In this document: positions 17,801 to 24,713 of the stretch, in pieces
How the letters are laid out: each line of letters starts with the position of its first letter
How positions within the stretch are numbered: position 1 is the stretch's first letter
Origin: CAZXLT01 sp964641545
GTDB taxonomy: Bacteria > Patescibacteriota > Saccharimonadia > Saccharimonadales > AWTP1-31
Assembly: GCA_964641545.1 (NCBI GenBank)
Contig: CAZXLT010000003.1
Location: 28,497-92,496 of the forward strand
DNA: 64,000 bases
Direction of reading: 5' to 3'
Position numbers and translations under genes: made by a program
The notes under the pieces: generated by a model
Told to the model about the DNA's origin: nothing
The model's input: only the letters and a program-made list of their open reading frames with translations
Database searches by the model: none

Positions 17801-18508
17801 TACACAAAGTAGAATCTCATGAGCCTCTTGATCTTTATGCCGTAAATAGTGCGCATCGCATGTTACAACACAGGGGATGTTAAGCTCATTACTTAGTTTA
17901 AACGTTTTCTCAGTAACAGCTACTTGTTCGCCCCAGGCACTACTATGCTCTGGGTGACCATGATCCTGAACTTCAAGGTAATATCGGTCACCAAATACCG
18001 ACTTGTACCATGTGGCAATGTCACGCGCTTTTTCATATTGATCGTTCCGCAAACTATCGCCAACCTCACCACCAATACAGCCGCTTAAAACTATAATTCC
18101 CTCGTTATACTTGTTAAGCAGGTCATGATCAACACGCGGCTTGTAATAAAACCCTTCAAGATTTGCTATAGTACTCAGTCGCATAAGGTTTTCGTAACCA
18201 GTTTTGTTCATTGCGAGAAGAATAAGATGGTATGGTGTTTTGTCCTTCGCCGGGTCTTTATCACTGAACTTACGGGGCGCAACGTATGTTTCCATGCCAA
18301 TGATTGGCTTTATGCCTTTAGCTTTGGAAGCCTTGTAAAACTCAACAGCTCCCGAAAGCGTTCCGTGGTCTGTCATGGCAATCGCTGTCATGCCGTGGTC
18401 AGATACGTAATCAACCATTTCAGGAATTTTCGTAAGCCCATCAAGAAGGCTGTACTGAGTGTGATTGTGCAGGTGTACAAATTCAGAAGCCTGCAATTGC
18501 CTTGGCAT
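14891..18508 (-). CDS. dnaE: DNA polymerase III subunit alpha
   Basis: This is the replicative DNA polymerase catalytic subunit. The 1205-aa protein begins with a PHP domain (HLHNHTQYSLLDG, TDHGTLSG). The C-family palm and fingers follow, with GRGSAAGSI and the catalytic aspartates in PDIDIDIQDTRRDEVIQY, then the helix-hairpin-helix region and an OB fold near 1000-1080 (VGGVIAASREIITKKGQKMAF). There is no embedded exonuclease, so it is DnaE rather than PolC. ATG 18508 is preceded by GGGG 6-9 nt upstream. GATAAT 13-18 nt upstream may be the -10. It is convergent with the CAP gene 11 nt away. Confidence 0.97.
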   Translation of the reverse strand: MPRQLQASEFVHLHNHTQYSLLDGLTKIPEMVDYVSDHGMTAIAMTDHGTLSGAVEFYKASKAKGIKPIIGMETYVAPRKFSDKDPAKDKTPYHLILLAMNKTGYENLMRLSTIANLEGFYYKPRVDHDLLNKYNEGIIVLSGCIGGEVGDSLRNDQYEKARDIATWYKSVFGDRYYLEVQDHGHPEHSSAWGEQVAVTEKTFKLSNELNIPCVVTCDAHYLRHKDQEAHEILLCVQTGAFLSDEKRMSLKEFELHVTNPNDIIARWSKEHPEVITNTKAIAERCDLELSLGNILIPSFEVPSKETEESYLHKLVYRGLAWRYGGVVEEQTTGLSVATAKKTLSKDILERAEFELSVISKMGFNGYFLIIADFINWGKDQGIVFGPGRGSAAGSIIAYALKITELDPMRYDLLFERFLNPDRISMPDIDIDIQDTRRDEVIQYCVEKYGTNRVANIVTFGRMAARNAVRDVARVLQVPYAEADRLAKMIPPPVQGRHIPLKTSLKENAELKAEYKQNETAQRVFDLAVQLEGTIRSHGVHAAGVVIAPDEIVKYAPLEMAQKGVVATQYSMGPVEELGLLKMDFLGLSNLTIIKNTLRIIKRVYGKDLDIDRIGLDDAKTYALLQKGDTTGVFQLESAGMKRYLKDLKPTVFEDIVAMVALYRPGPMQFIDSFIRRKHGEESISYLHPKMENALKSTYGVLVYQEQFMQISKDLAGFTGGQADTLRKAVGKKILSMMQKIKPEFIEGAIQHSKADTKLMEKFWDQLEEFANYCFNKSHAACYALIAYQTAYLKAHYPAAFMAALMTSDFDDTDRLAIEITECNHMGITVLPPDVNESFVEFGVVPQQNQIRFGMAAVKNVGSSAVEEILRARSEGRFTSLEDFFERVNVRLVNRKTVESLIKSGSFDQFEKRDILLANIDVLLAYGARIQKQKALGQTDIFGEDLGSGLSVKAKITLNTSVTPIPQHEQLQWERELLGLYLSQHPLEDYRVWLSEQTIPLNSLDSSMQDKIAIVGGVIAASREIITKKGQKMAFVRLADESHELELVLFPSVYESSLDLWQKDRVVAVTGKIDALDRDGNPGELKIIVNSAREITHSEAKSYAPSGKTMKLLKTSSKSKKTTDKPSNMKSAGDKLYVRMEDSNNLVQLEKLKKLIDQHQGKNEVILVLGTPESRQAMRLPSRVTISAEFTSLLEELLGADHVQVA

Positions 18509-18582
18509 ACGTTACCCCGTATTATCACTTAATTGTATAAAAAATTGTTCGCTACTGCGAGTTTAAGAAACAATTACAACGG

Positions 18583-18837
18583 TTAATTCTTGTCTTGGAC
18601 GGTTTGCTTGATCGAGTCTACAAAAGGACCCACAAACGGAACCTGTTTGAACGCCGACAACAACCAGAGTAGTATCGCAACGACTATTGTTGCCCCTATA
18701 ACACCTCCAAATCCACTTGCAAGGCCTTTAAAAAAACTATACTTATAGGCTTGGTTGTGATCAATGTACCCGGTTTCGTAAATATTATTGAGCATCTTGC
18801 CAAGATCCTCGAAAGTTGGTTTTTTGTTTTTGGGCAT
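18583..18837 (-). CDS. DUF5665-type small membrane protein
   Basis: An 84-aa protein with a soluble N-terminal helix (about 7-30), a conserved KYSFFKGLASGFGGVIGA entry and one membrane segment (about 42-62), then a short polar tail. The pattern fits the DUF5665 family, common in Patescibacteria and some Gram-positives and without known function. Its start overlaps or abuts the stop of the preceding YtxH-like gene (18838), so the two are translationally coupled. Confidence 0.75.
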   Translation of the reverse strand: MPKNKKPTFEDLGKMLNNIYETGYIDHNQAYKYSFFKGLASGFGGVIGATIVVAILLWLLSAFKQVPFVGPFVDSIKQTVQDKN

Positions 18838-19242
18838 CTATTTTTTTACAAATGTCTTTAAGTGATTCAATGCTTTTAGTGCATCATCAATCGACTGCTG
18901 AAGATCACGGTCGTCCGCCTCTCCTTCGTGCACTGCGGAAAGTATTTTTTTTGCTTTATCTTTGGCTTTTGTCGCACCCTTTATGGCACGGTTGAGGTCT
19001 TGGTTTGCAAAGTTTTTTAGTTTGCTAGCGTTGCTCTGTGCTTTTTCGATAGCGCTACTAAGCTCGGAATATACTTTCTTTAATTGTTTTTCTGTAGCAC
19101 TTTTAGCATTACCTGCGGCCTTTTTTACATCAGCTCGTGTTTCTTTGCCACTTTTAGGGGCCGTTAGTACACCCGCGACGTAACCCGCAGCTCCAGCCAG
19201 CAGTGCTCCTATTGCAATTTTTTTTGTTGTTCCTTTAGACAT
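18838..19242 (-). CDS. YtxH-like envelope/stress protein
   Basis: This 134-aa protein has an N-terminal glycine/alanine-rich hydrophobic segment (IAIGALLAGAAGYVAGVL, about 9-27) followed by the TAPKSGKETR signature and a long Lys/Ala-rich amphipathic helix, as in the YtxH/gas-vesicle GvpP-like group. YtxH proteins are membrane-tethered and often stress-induced; no biochemical role is known. It is the middle gene of a three-gene cluster, 9 nt after the 19252-19506 gene, with SD AGGAG upstream of ATG 19242. Confidence 0.7.
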   Translation of the reverse strand: MSKGTTKKIAIGALLAGAAGYVAGVLTAPKSGKETRADVKKAAGNAKSATEKQLKKVYSELSSAIEKAQSNASKLKNFANQDLNRAIKGATKAKDKAKKILSAVHEGEADDRDLQQSIDDALKALNHLKTFVKK

Positions 19243-19251
19243 CTTGTACTC

Positions 19252-19506
19252 CTATTTTTTGCGCTTTGAGGTTACGGCTTGGGCAATATTTGCAAGCAGT
19301 TTAGCAATTGCCGCAGGCCCTGCCGATGCCTGGAAGAATGATGTTACCGCCTCGGCCTTGTCTGCAATTGATTCTGCCTTTTCAGTGAGTCTCTTAATAT
19401 GGTTGAGTATCTGAATAAAAATGATTGTGGCGACAATTCCTAATATCAGGAATACTGCTAAGGTTCCGGAAAGTATAACAACCAGTGTTTGCTCTGCTCC
19501 CGTCAT
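19252..19506 (-). CDS. Small single-pass membrane protein, unknown
   Basis: The 84-aa protein has one membrane helix (about 8-31), then an amphipathic Lys/Glu/Ala helix (about 35-50) and a basic C-terminus (TSKRKK). It resembles the DUF948-like or YtxH-partner proteins that often accompany YtxH genes, but the similarity is only structural. As first gene of the cluster it has its own TATACT box 8 nt before ATG 19506. Confidence 0.65.
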   Translation of the reverse strand: MTGAEQTLVVILSGTLAVFLILGIVATIIFIQILNHIKRLTEKAESIADKAEAVTSFFQASAGPAAIAKLLANIAQAVTSKRKK

Positions 19507-19514
19507 ATGATTTT

Positions 19515-19520
19515 AGTATA
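19515..19520 (-). promoter_or_regulatory. -10 box (TATACT) of the YtxH cluster
   Basis: It ends 8 nt before ATG 19506 on the minus strand; no Shine-Dalgarno is present. Confidence 0.5.
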
Positions 19521-19537
19521 GCATTACTTATTGAAAA

Positions 19538-20425
19538 CTATACAACTGTGCGTAGATACTGGAGAAACGGCTCCTTAATATCATCATGCTGCAATGCAAA
19601 ATCAACAACCGTCTTTAAATATTCAAGTTTGCTTCCTGCATCATGGAATTTTGCATTTTTAATCTCTGCTGCTATCATCTTGTGCCCATCATCTACCATC
19701 TGTTGCATAGCAGTCTGCACCTGCAGTTCCTGTCCCTCCACCAGCGTTTTGCGAGTTTTTTCAATATTTTCAAAAATGTCTGGTGTGAGCAAAAACCCGC
19801 ACACACTCGCTAAGTTGCTAGGAGCGTTTGCTTTACCTGGTTTTTCTATAATTTGTTTCATTTCAATCAGTCCTGGTCCAAGTGTTTGTCCGTCTACAAA
19901 ACCATACCGATCATAGTCACTATCTTCAGAAACCCGTATGCACGACAAGATCGTAGTTCCATGTTGTTTGTAGAGTTCGATCATTTGTTTAAAACGACTC
20001 GGACTAGCTACGATAAAATCATCGGCGAAGGTGTAAATAAATGGTTCATCACCAATAAGATGAGACGCGTTGGCAATTGGCGTGGCATTTCCATATGGAC
20101 CTTTTTGACGGATATACACAAAGTTAGCAAGATTAGCAATTTTTTTTGTTTCTTCCAACAATTCGATCTTCCCTGCATCACGTAAGTTTTTACGCAAATC
20201 AGCGCTCATATTGTCAAAATGATCTTCAATTGAACGTTTCGAATAACCCGTAACAATGACAATGTCCTCGATGCCAGCATCAACCAATTCCTCAACTATG
20301 TACTGGATGATAGGTTTATCTACAAGCGGCAACATCTCCTTGGGCATAGCCTTGGTTTGCGGCAAAAAGCGTGTGCCAAATCCAGCAGCAGCAATGACGG
20401 CTTTTCGAACTGGTTTTGTTTGCAT
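19538..20425 (-). CDS. galU: UTP-glucose-1-phosphate uridylyltransferase
   Basis: GalU makes UDP-glucose from UTP and glucose 1-phosphate, the activated sugar for envelope polysaccharide and glycolipid synthesis. The 295-aa protein shows the nucleotidyltransferase signature AAGFGTRFLPQTKAMPKEM with the catalytic lysine, then LVDKPIIQYIVEE, the FADDF metal/nucleotide site, and the EKPG block. Length and motif order match bacterial GalU fully. It follows gatB by 19 nt and is probably the last gene of the gatC-gatA-gatB unit. Confidence 0.95.
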   Translation of the reverse strand: MQTKPVRKAVIAAAGFGTRFLPQTKAMPKEMLPLVDKPIIQYIVEELVDAGIEDIVIVTGYSKRSIEDHFDNMSADLRKNLRDAGKIELLEETKKIANLANFVYIRQKGPYGNATPIANASHLIGDEPFIYTFADDFIVASPSRFKQMIELYKQHGTTILSCIRVSEDSDYDRYGFVDGQTLGPGLIEMKQIIEKPGKANAPSNLASVCGFLLTPDIFENIEKTRKTLVEGQELQVQTAMQQMVDDGHKMIAAEIKNAKFHDAGSKLEYLKTVVDFALQHDDIKEPFLQYLRTVV

Positions 20426-20444
20426 ACTTACCAGTTTAACACTA

Positions 20445-21917
20445 TTACAAAGAGAGCTGTTTTTTTATCAGCGTTTGGGCAATTTGAGGGTTTGCAGCAC
20501 CTTTGCTTGCTTTCATAACTTGGCCAACCAGAAACCCTAAAACTTTCATTTCGCCATTTTTTATGTCTTCAACTGCCTGAGGGTGTTCCTTCAATACGTG
20601 CTCAACAATTTTTTCAAGGTCTGAGCTATTCGAGAGCTGCAACAACCCTTGGGTTTTAGCGTAATCCTCTACCGAATCGGGCAATGATGCTATTAGGAGC
20701 TGGGAAATAAGTGCTTTTGCATTCGTAGAGCTAAGCTTATTAGCAGTAAGTAATTTATAAACAGCACTATATAGTTGCTGTTTATGTATCGGGTCCATAA
20801 TGTCAGCGGACAAATCGCTCGCAACAAGTGGTATTTCGAGATTAACTAACCAATTGGCTAGTTGCTTTGCGTACGAAGGTTCATCAAGAGCTTTTTCGAG
20901 CATTGGCAAATAGCCTGCTATTTCGTTCTCAGCCTGCGCCTTCAATAGCACGTGAATTTGGCTTTGGTCAAGACCGAGCGTTTCTAATCGCTTGCGCCAT
21001 TCATCTGGCATGACTGGCATAGTCTTTTGTATTGATTGAATATAGTTTTTTTCTAAAATGACAGGGGGCAGGTCTGGATCTGGCATATATCTATAATCGT
21101 GAGCTTCTTCTTTACCACGTTGACTGACAGTTTTTTGCTTAGCTTCATTCCAGCCACGAGTTTCTTGGTTTACTGCCTTACCTTGTTCTACTAGTTCAAT
21201 CTGTCGTGTTATTTCATATTCTGCTGCTCTTTCAACGCTTCGGAATGAGTTTAGGTTCTTCGTTTCCGTTCTTGTCCCCAGTTGGCTATTGGGGCTAACT
21301 GAAACATTAACGTCAAAACGCATATTCCCATGAAACAGATCGGCATCAGAAACATCCGCAAACTTCATTCTCAAATATAACTCTTCAGCGTAAGCGCGTG
21401 CTTCGGCAGGAGAATGCATGTCTGGTTCGGAAACTATCTCTAATAAAGGAGTTCCAGCACGGTTCAGATCAACTAAACTATAATCAGCACCATCTGGATG
21501 CATGTTTTTTCCAGCATCAGCCTCAAGATGAGCCCGCGTAATACCAATAGTTCTTTCTCCGGATTCAGTCATGATTTTTACCGACCCGCCCAATATGATC
21601 GGTTCATACAACTGGGTAATCTGGTATCCCATGGGCAGATCAGGATAAAAATAATGTTTTCGATCAAATTTGCTCACCGTTTGAGGTTTGCTGTTGAGCG
21701 CAAAGGCGGCTCTCACTGCGAGTTCTACGGCATGCTCGTTAAGTACGGGTAATGCGCCTGGCAAACCTAAGCAAATATGGCTCGTGAGTGTATTTGGCGA
21801 GGCGTCACGCGCATCATTGCTGACTCCGGCAAAAAGTTTTGTTTTTGTTTTTAACTGTACATGACATTCTATGCCGATGGTAACGTGGTATTTTTTTCGA
21901 ATATCAGGGCTAATCAT
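20445..21917 (-). CDS. gatB: Aspartyl/glutamyl-tRNA(Asn/Gln) amidotransferase subunit B
   Basis: GatB is the tRNA-binding and kinase subunit of GatCAB, which converts mischarged Glu-tRNA(Gln) (and Asp-tRNA(Asn)) to the amide form. The 490-aa protein opens with IGIECHVQLKTKTKLF, carries the GTPLLEIVSEPD and LRMKFADVSDADLFHGNMRFDVNVS cradle blocks, and ends with a YqeY-like helical tail (about 340-490). It overlaps the unknown 118-aa gene by 8 nt, so translation is coupled. The tRNA-Gln at the end of this window is the expected substrate. Confidence 0.96.
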   Translation of the reverse strand: MISPDIRKKYHVTIGIECHVQLKTKTKLFAGVSNDARDASPNTLTSHICLGLPGALPVLNEHAVELAVRAAFALNSKPQTVSKFDRKHYFYPDLPMGYQITQLYEPIILGGSVKIMTESGERTIGITRAHLEADAGKNMHPDGADYSLVDLNRAGTPLLEIVSEPDMHSPAEARAYAEELYLRMKFADVSDADLFHGNMRFDVNVSVSPNSQLGTRTETKNLNSFRSVERAAEYEITRQIELVEQGKAVNQETRGWNEAKQKTVSQRGKEEAHDYRYMPDPDLPPVILEKNYIQSIQKTMPVMPDEWRKRLETLGLDQSQIHVLLKAQAENEIAGYLPMLEKALDEPSYAKQLANWLVNLEIPLVASDLSADIMDPIHKQQLYSAVYKLLTANKLSSTNAKALISQLLIASLPDSVEDYAKTQGLLQLSNSSDLEKIVEHVLKEHPQAVEDIKNGEMKVLGFLVGQVMKASKGAANPQIAQTLIKKQLSL

Positions 21918-22266
21918 TTTTTAATGCCCCTAAGTCACGTAACGCTTGGCGGAAACCAACTAACGACCGTTTAACATCTGCTTCCCGAAGACGCGGGACA
22001 GTATCGTCAATAAGTTTTTTCGATAAATTGTGAGCAAACCAAACAGCATCGTTATCGCTCAATAATTTTTGAGCTTCCACTAGGCGCTCCCCCATTGACT
22101 TGCCCTTTACGCGTTTTTTCTTTAGTGCTTCATCGAGTAGCTTGTCGGCAGTAATGACCGCCAGTGGCCAGGTCTCACGACTGGCACAAAACTTTTGGAG
22201 TTCGACCCATTGCTCATGAAACTGAGCGGGTTTTATTTTTTTCCTTGGCAGAAAGCGCAACCTCAT
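21910..22266 (-). CDS. Conserved small protein inserted between gatA and gatB, unknown
   Basis: A 118-aa soluble, basic, all-helical protein with Lys/Arg-rich ends; visible blocks are FHEQWVELQKFC, AVITADKLLDEALKK and SMGERLVEAQKLL. I do not assign a family, though the pattern recalls small helical proteins found beside gat genes in Patescibacteria. It starts with ATG 22266 inside the end of gatA (4-nt overlap) and its own end overlaps gatB by 8 nt, so stoichiometric co-expression with the amidotransferase is built in. An accessory or assembly role for GatCAB is inference. Confidence 0.7.
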   Translation of the reverse strand: MRLRFLPRKKIKPAQFHEQWVELQKFCASRETWPLAVITADKLLDEALKKKRVKGKSMGERLVEAQKLLSDNDAVWFAHNLSKKLIDDTVPRLREADVKRSLVGFRQALRDLGALKND

Positions 22267-23687
22267 ACCAGAACCTCTTCGACAGCTTTGGCGAAATTTA
22301 ACAGCTCACGGTCATGTTTTTGTCCAGCCATTATTTGCAGGCCAACCGGAAGCTTTTCCTTTTCTCCGACTGGAATCACGATTGCTGGTATACCAACAAG
22401 ACTAGCTGCTACCGTCATAACGTCTTCTAGATACATCTTGAGCGGGTCAGCTGTTGTCTCGCCCAACTTGTATGCTGTCGAGGGTCCAGTTGGACCAATC
22501 AGAAAGTCAACTGACTTGAATGCATGCTCGAACTCGTTGATAAGTTTTGTGCGCACCGTTTGAGCCTTGTTGTAATACGCGTCGTAATATCCACTACTAA
22601 GTACGTATGTGCCAATCATTATTCGTCGTTTTGCTTCCCTACCAAAACCCATGCTGCGTGAATGGGTGTAGCTTTCGTCAAGAGATCCGGCATCTTTGTC
22701 ACTGTACCCAAAACGCTGCCCGTCGTAACGACTTAAATTGCTACTAATTTCTGCAGGCACAACAATATAGTAAACCGCCAGGGACAGAGGTATACTAGGC
22801 AGGCTAATCTCTTTAACGTTTACGTCTGATTTTTTGAGCTGAGCAATCGCAGCTTGAATAGGTCTCCGTACTGCGTCGTCTAAGCCCTTGTCCATATATT
22901 CTTTAATAACGCCTACCGTCTTGCCTTTTAACTTGCCGGTCAGGTTCGTATAGCCTGCATCGTCTTTATTTATGGTTGTACTATCCAACGGATCCTTGCC
23001 GGCCATAACGTCTAGAACTAAACCAAGGTCGTCCACATTCTTTGTGAGGGCACCAACGCAGTCAGTACTGCTGGCCATTGCAACAACACCGCTCCTTGAA
23101 ACGAGCCCATAACTGGGCTTGTAGCCGACAGCTCCCGTGAGATGGGCGGGCATACGCAAAGAGCCACCAGTGTCAGTCCCCGTAGCAAAAGGAACTATAT
23201 CTAACATCACCGCAGCTGCAGACCCGCCGGATGATCCGCCGGGAACTCTTGACTTGTCATGAGGATTTAGGGTCGGAAAGAAGTCACTTTTTTCAGTCGT
23301 GGTGCCATGCCCAAAAGCATCCATATTGGCTTTTGCAACACAGATAGCACCTTCTGCTTCGAGTTTTTCGATGGCAGTCGCTTGGTATGGAGCATTGAAA
23401 TTTTTTAAAATATTGCTTGCTGCTGTAGTGTTAGAACCAAAAACTAAAAAGTTATCTTTGGCAATGAAGGGAACCCCGGCAAGGCGACCAGCATTTCCAG
23501 TTTTTGCGACTTTCGCGTCAATTGCTTGCGCACGCACCAAGGCGCGTTCCGTGGTTGTGCTAATAATCGCGCAATACTCTTTTTTTGATTCAATCTGTTT
23601 TAGGGCAGTTTGTACATTTTCAAGCGCAGTCACTGTGCCATTATTGACGTTCTGAACGATAGTTTTGATAGCTGGCCATTCACTCAT
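22263..23687 (-). CDS. gatA: Aspartyl/glutamyl-tRNA(Asn/Gln) amidotransferase subunit A
   Basis: GatA is the glutaminase of GatCAB, releasing ammonia from glutamine for tRNA amidation. The 474-aa amidase-signature protein shows the catalytic lysine in FIAKDNF, the cis-serine and nucleophile region GGSSGGSAAAV, and the GTDTGGSLRMPA block. It ends by overlapping the unknown 118-aa gene by 4 nt and begins by overlapping gatC by 4 nt (ATGA), so the cluster is translated as one unit. Confidence 0.96.
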   Translation of the reverse strand: MSEWPAIKTIVQNVNNGTVTALENVQTALKQIESKKEYCAIISTTTERALVRAQAIDAKVAKTGNAGRLAGVPFIAKDNFLVFGSNTTAASNILKNFNAPYQATAIEKLEAEGAICVAKANMDAFGHGTTTEKSDFFPTLNPHDKSRVPGGSSGGSAAAVMLDIVPFATGTDTGGSLRMPAHLTGAVGYKPSYGLVSRSGVVAMASSTDCVGALTKNVDDLGLVLDVMAGKDPLDSTTINKDDAGYTNLTGKLKGKTVGVIKEYMDKGLDDAVRRPIQAAIAQLKKSDVNVKEISLPSIPLSLAVYYIVVPAEISSNLSRYDGQRFGYSDKDAGSLDESYTHSRSMGFGREAKRRIMIGTYVLSSGYYDAYYNKAQTVRTKLINEFEHAFKSVDFLIGPTGPSTAYKLGETTADPLKMYLEDVMTVAASLVGIPAIVIPVGEKEKLPVGLQIMAGQKHDRELLNFAKAVEEVLV

Positions 23688-23974
23688 AGGACGCGCTTTA
23701 CCTTGATATAGTTTTCTTTACGCTCGGGTACATTTTTTAGTAGATCTTCTTGCGAAATGCCATAGTCAATGACCTCGTCTTTTCGCGTAACATTCGTAAG
23801 ACCCGTTACCTGGCTGGTTGGTTTGAGACTTTCCACATCGACAGCCTGGAGTTGTTGAACATAATCGAGAATACTCGAAAGTTCTGTAGCAAACTCGTCA
23901 AGTTCAGTTTCGGTGAGTTCCAATTTGCTCAGTCGAGCCAATTTCAAGACTTCGTCACGTGTTAGTTTGGTCAT
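23684..23974 (-). CDS. gatC: Aspartyl/glutamyl-tRNA(Asn/Gln) amidotransferase subunit C
   Basis: GatC is the small 96-aa scaffold that wraps around and stabilises GatA in the GatCAB complex. The two helices LKLARLSKLELTETEL and LSSILDYVQQLQAVDV, and the conserved TSQVTGLTNVTRKDEV end, match the family. It is the first gene of the unit, with TATACT ending 9 nt before ATG 23974. Confidence 0.94.
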   Translation of the reverse strand: MTKLTRDEVLKLARLSKLELTETELDEFATELSSILDYVQQLQAVDVESLKPTSQVTGLTNVTRKDEVIDYGISQEDLLKNVPERKENYIKVKRVL

Positions 23975-23983
23975 TTGCTATCA

Positions 23984-23989
23984 AGTATA
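23984..23989 (-). promoter_or_regulatory. -10 box (TATACT) of the gatCAB unit
   Basis: It ends 9 nt before ATG 23974 on the minus strand, so the leader is 0-3 nt. Confidence 0.5.
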
Positions 23990-23994
23990 AAAGA

Positions 23995-24702
23995 TTAACT
24001 GGTTAAGATCCAGCGAATCACCATGTCTCGAATTTTCATATATTCTGCTTCTTCAAATTGCATATTAGCAATCATAAACCGCCCGGTCGTTACATGAGAA
24101 CAAAACATACAATCCTGCAGATCTTTGGCATCACTAATAAAAAACGAGTTCGTAATACTATTCGACCATTGCACACTAAAGCTATTTGCACACTTTCCAC
24201 TGTCTTCTAGGCGAATACAAAAGGTAGAGTTAGCTGACCTTTGGCTGGCTAGAACGTACTCACACCCGCCTTGCGCTAAACTGTCGCAGTACACTATATT
24301 TTTACATTGGTTAATGTCTTGAGATCTATAGACATTTTCTGAACTATATACATTGTCACTTTGAGCAACATTGATCGAATCTAGCTGCCGTTCGGTTGTC
24401 ATGTAATTGATCTCATTCCAAGCAGCCATAATGTCGTCCATGCTGTTTATCGGTCGTTTTGCTTGCCGCCAATCCTCTTTTCCATTAATACCGCCCATGC
24501 TGTGCTCCATAGTGACAAACCTGGTGGGGTTAGTTGACTGAGCCCATGTTGGTTGATTGTCGAAGGCATCAAACACCTGTTGCGGCAACCGAACGTCAAA
24601 CGCAAATTTCTGCAAAACTTGTTCGAGGTCATACGGATTTTGATAGCCAAAAACCTGTCCAATAATTTTGTCTACTATTTCTTTTGCTAGCTGGTCGTTC
24701 AT
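23995..24702 (-). CDS. Unknown protein with Ser/Asn/Cys-rich beta-helix-like region
   Basis: The 235-aa protein has an ordinary helical N-terminal ~95 residues, then about 100 residues (115-215) with short repeating turns: SDNVYSSENVYRSQDINQ, then CKNIVYCDS, CEYVLAS and CANSFSVQWSNS, ending CMFCSHVTTGRFM. The spacing of Ser, Asn, Cys and hydrophobics looks like a right-handed beta-helix, similar in style to Patescibacteria proteins that end in a GLxNKxYxIxNxxYxxEEY-type motif; here the equivalent is IANMQFEEAEYMKI. No function is known. It lies 11 nt after the ATPase gene on the same strand, with SD AGAGG, so the two probably work together. Confidence 0.65.
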   Translation of the reverse strand: MNDQLAKEIVDKIIGQVFGYQNPYDLEQVLQKFAFDVRLPQQVFDAFDNQPTWAQSTNPTRFVTMEHSMGGINGKEDWRQAKRPINSMDDIMAAWNEINYMTTERQLDSINVAQSDNVYSSENVYRSQDINQCKNIVYCDSLAQGGCEYVLASQRSANSTFCIRLEDSGKCANSFSVQWSNSITNSFFISDAKDLQDCMFCSHVTTGRFMIANMQFEEAEYMKIRDMVIRWILTS

Positions 24703-24713
24703 GACTACCTCTG

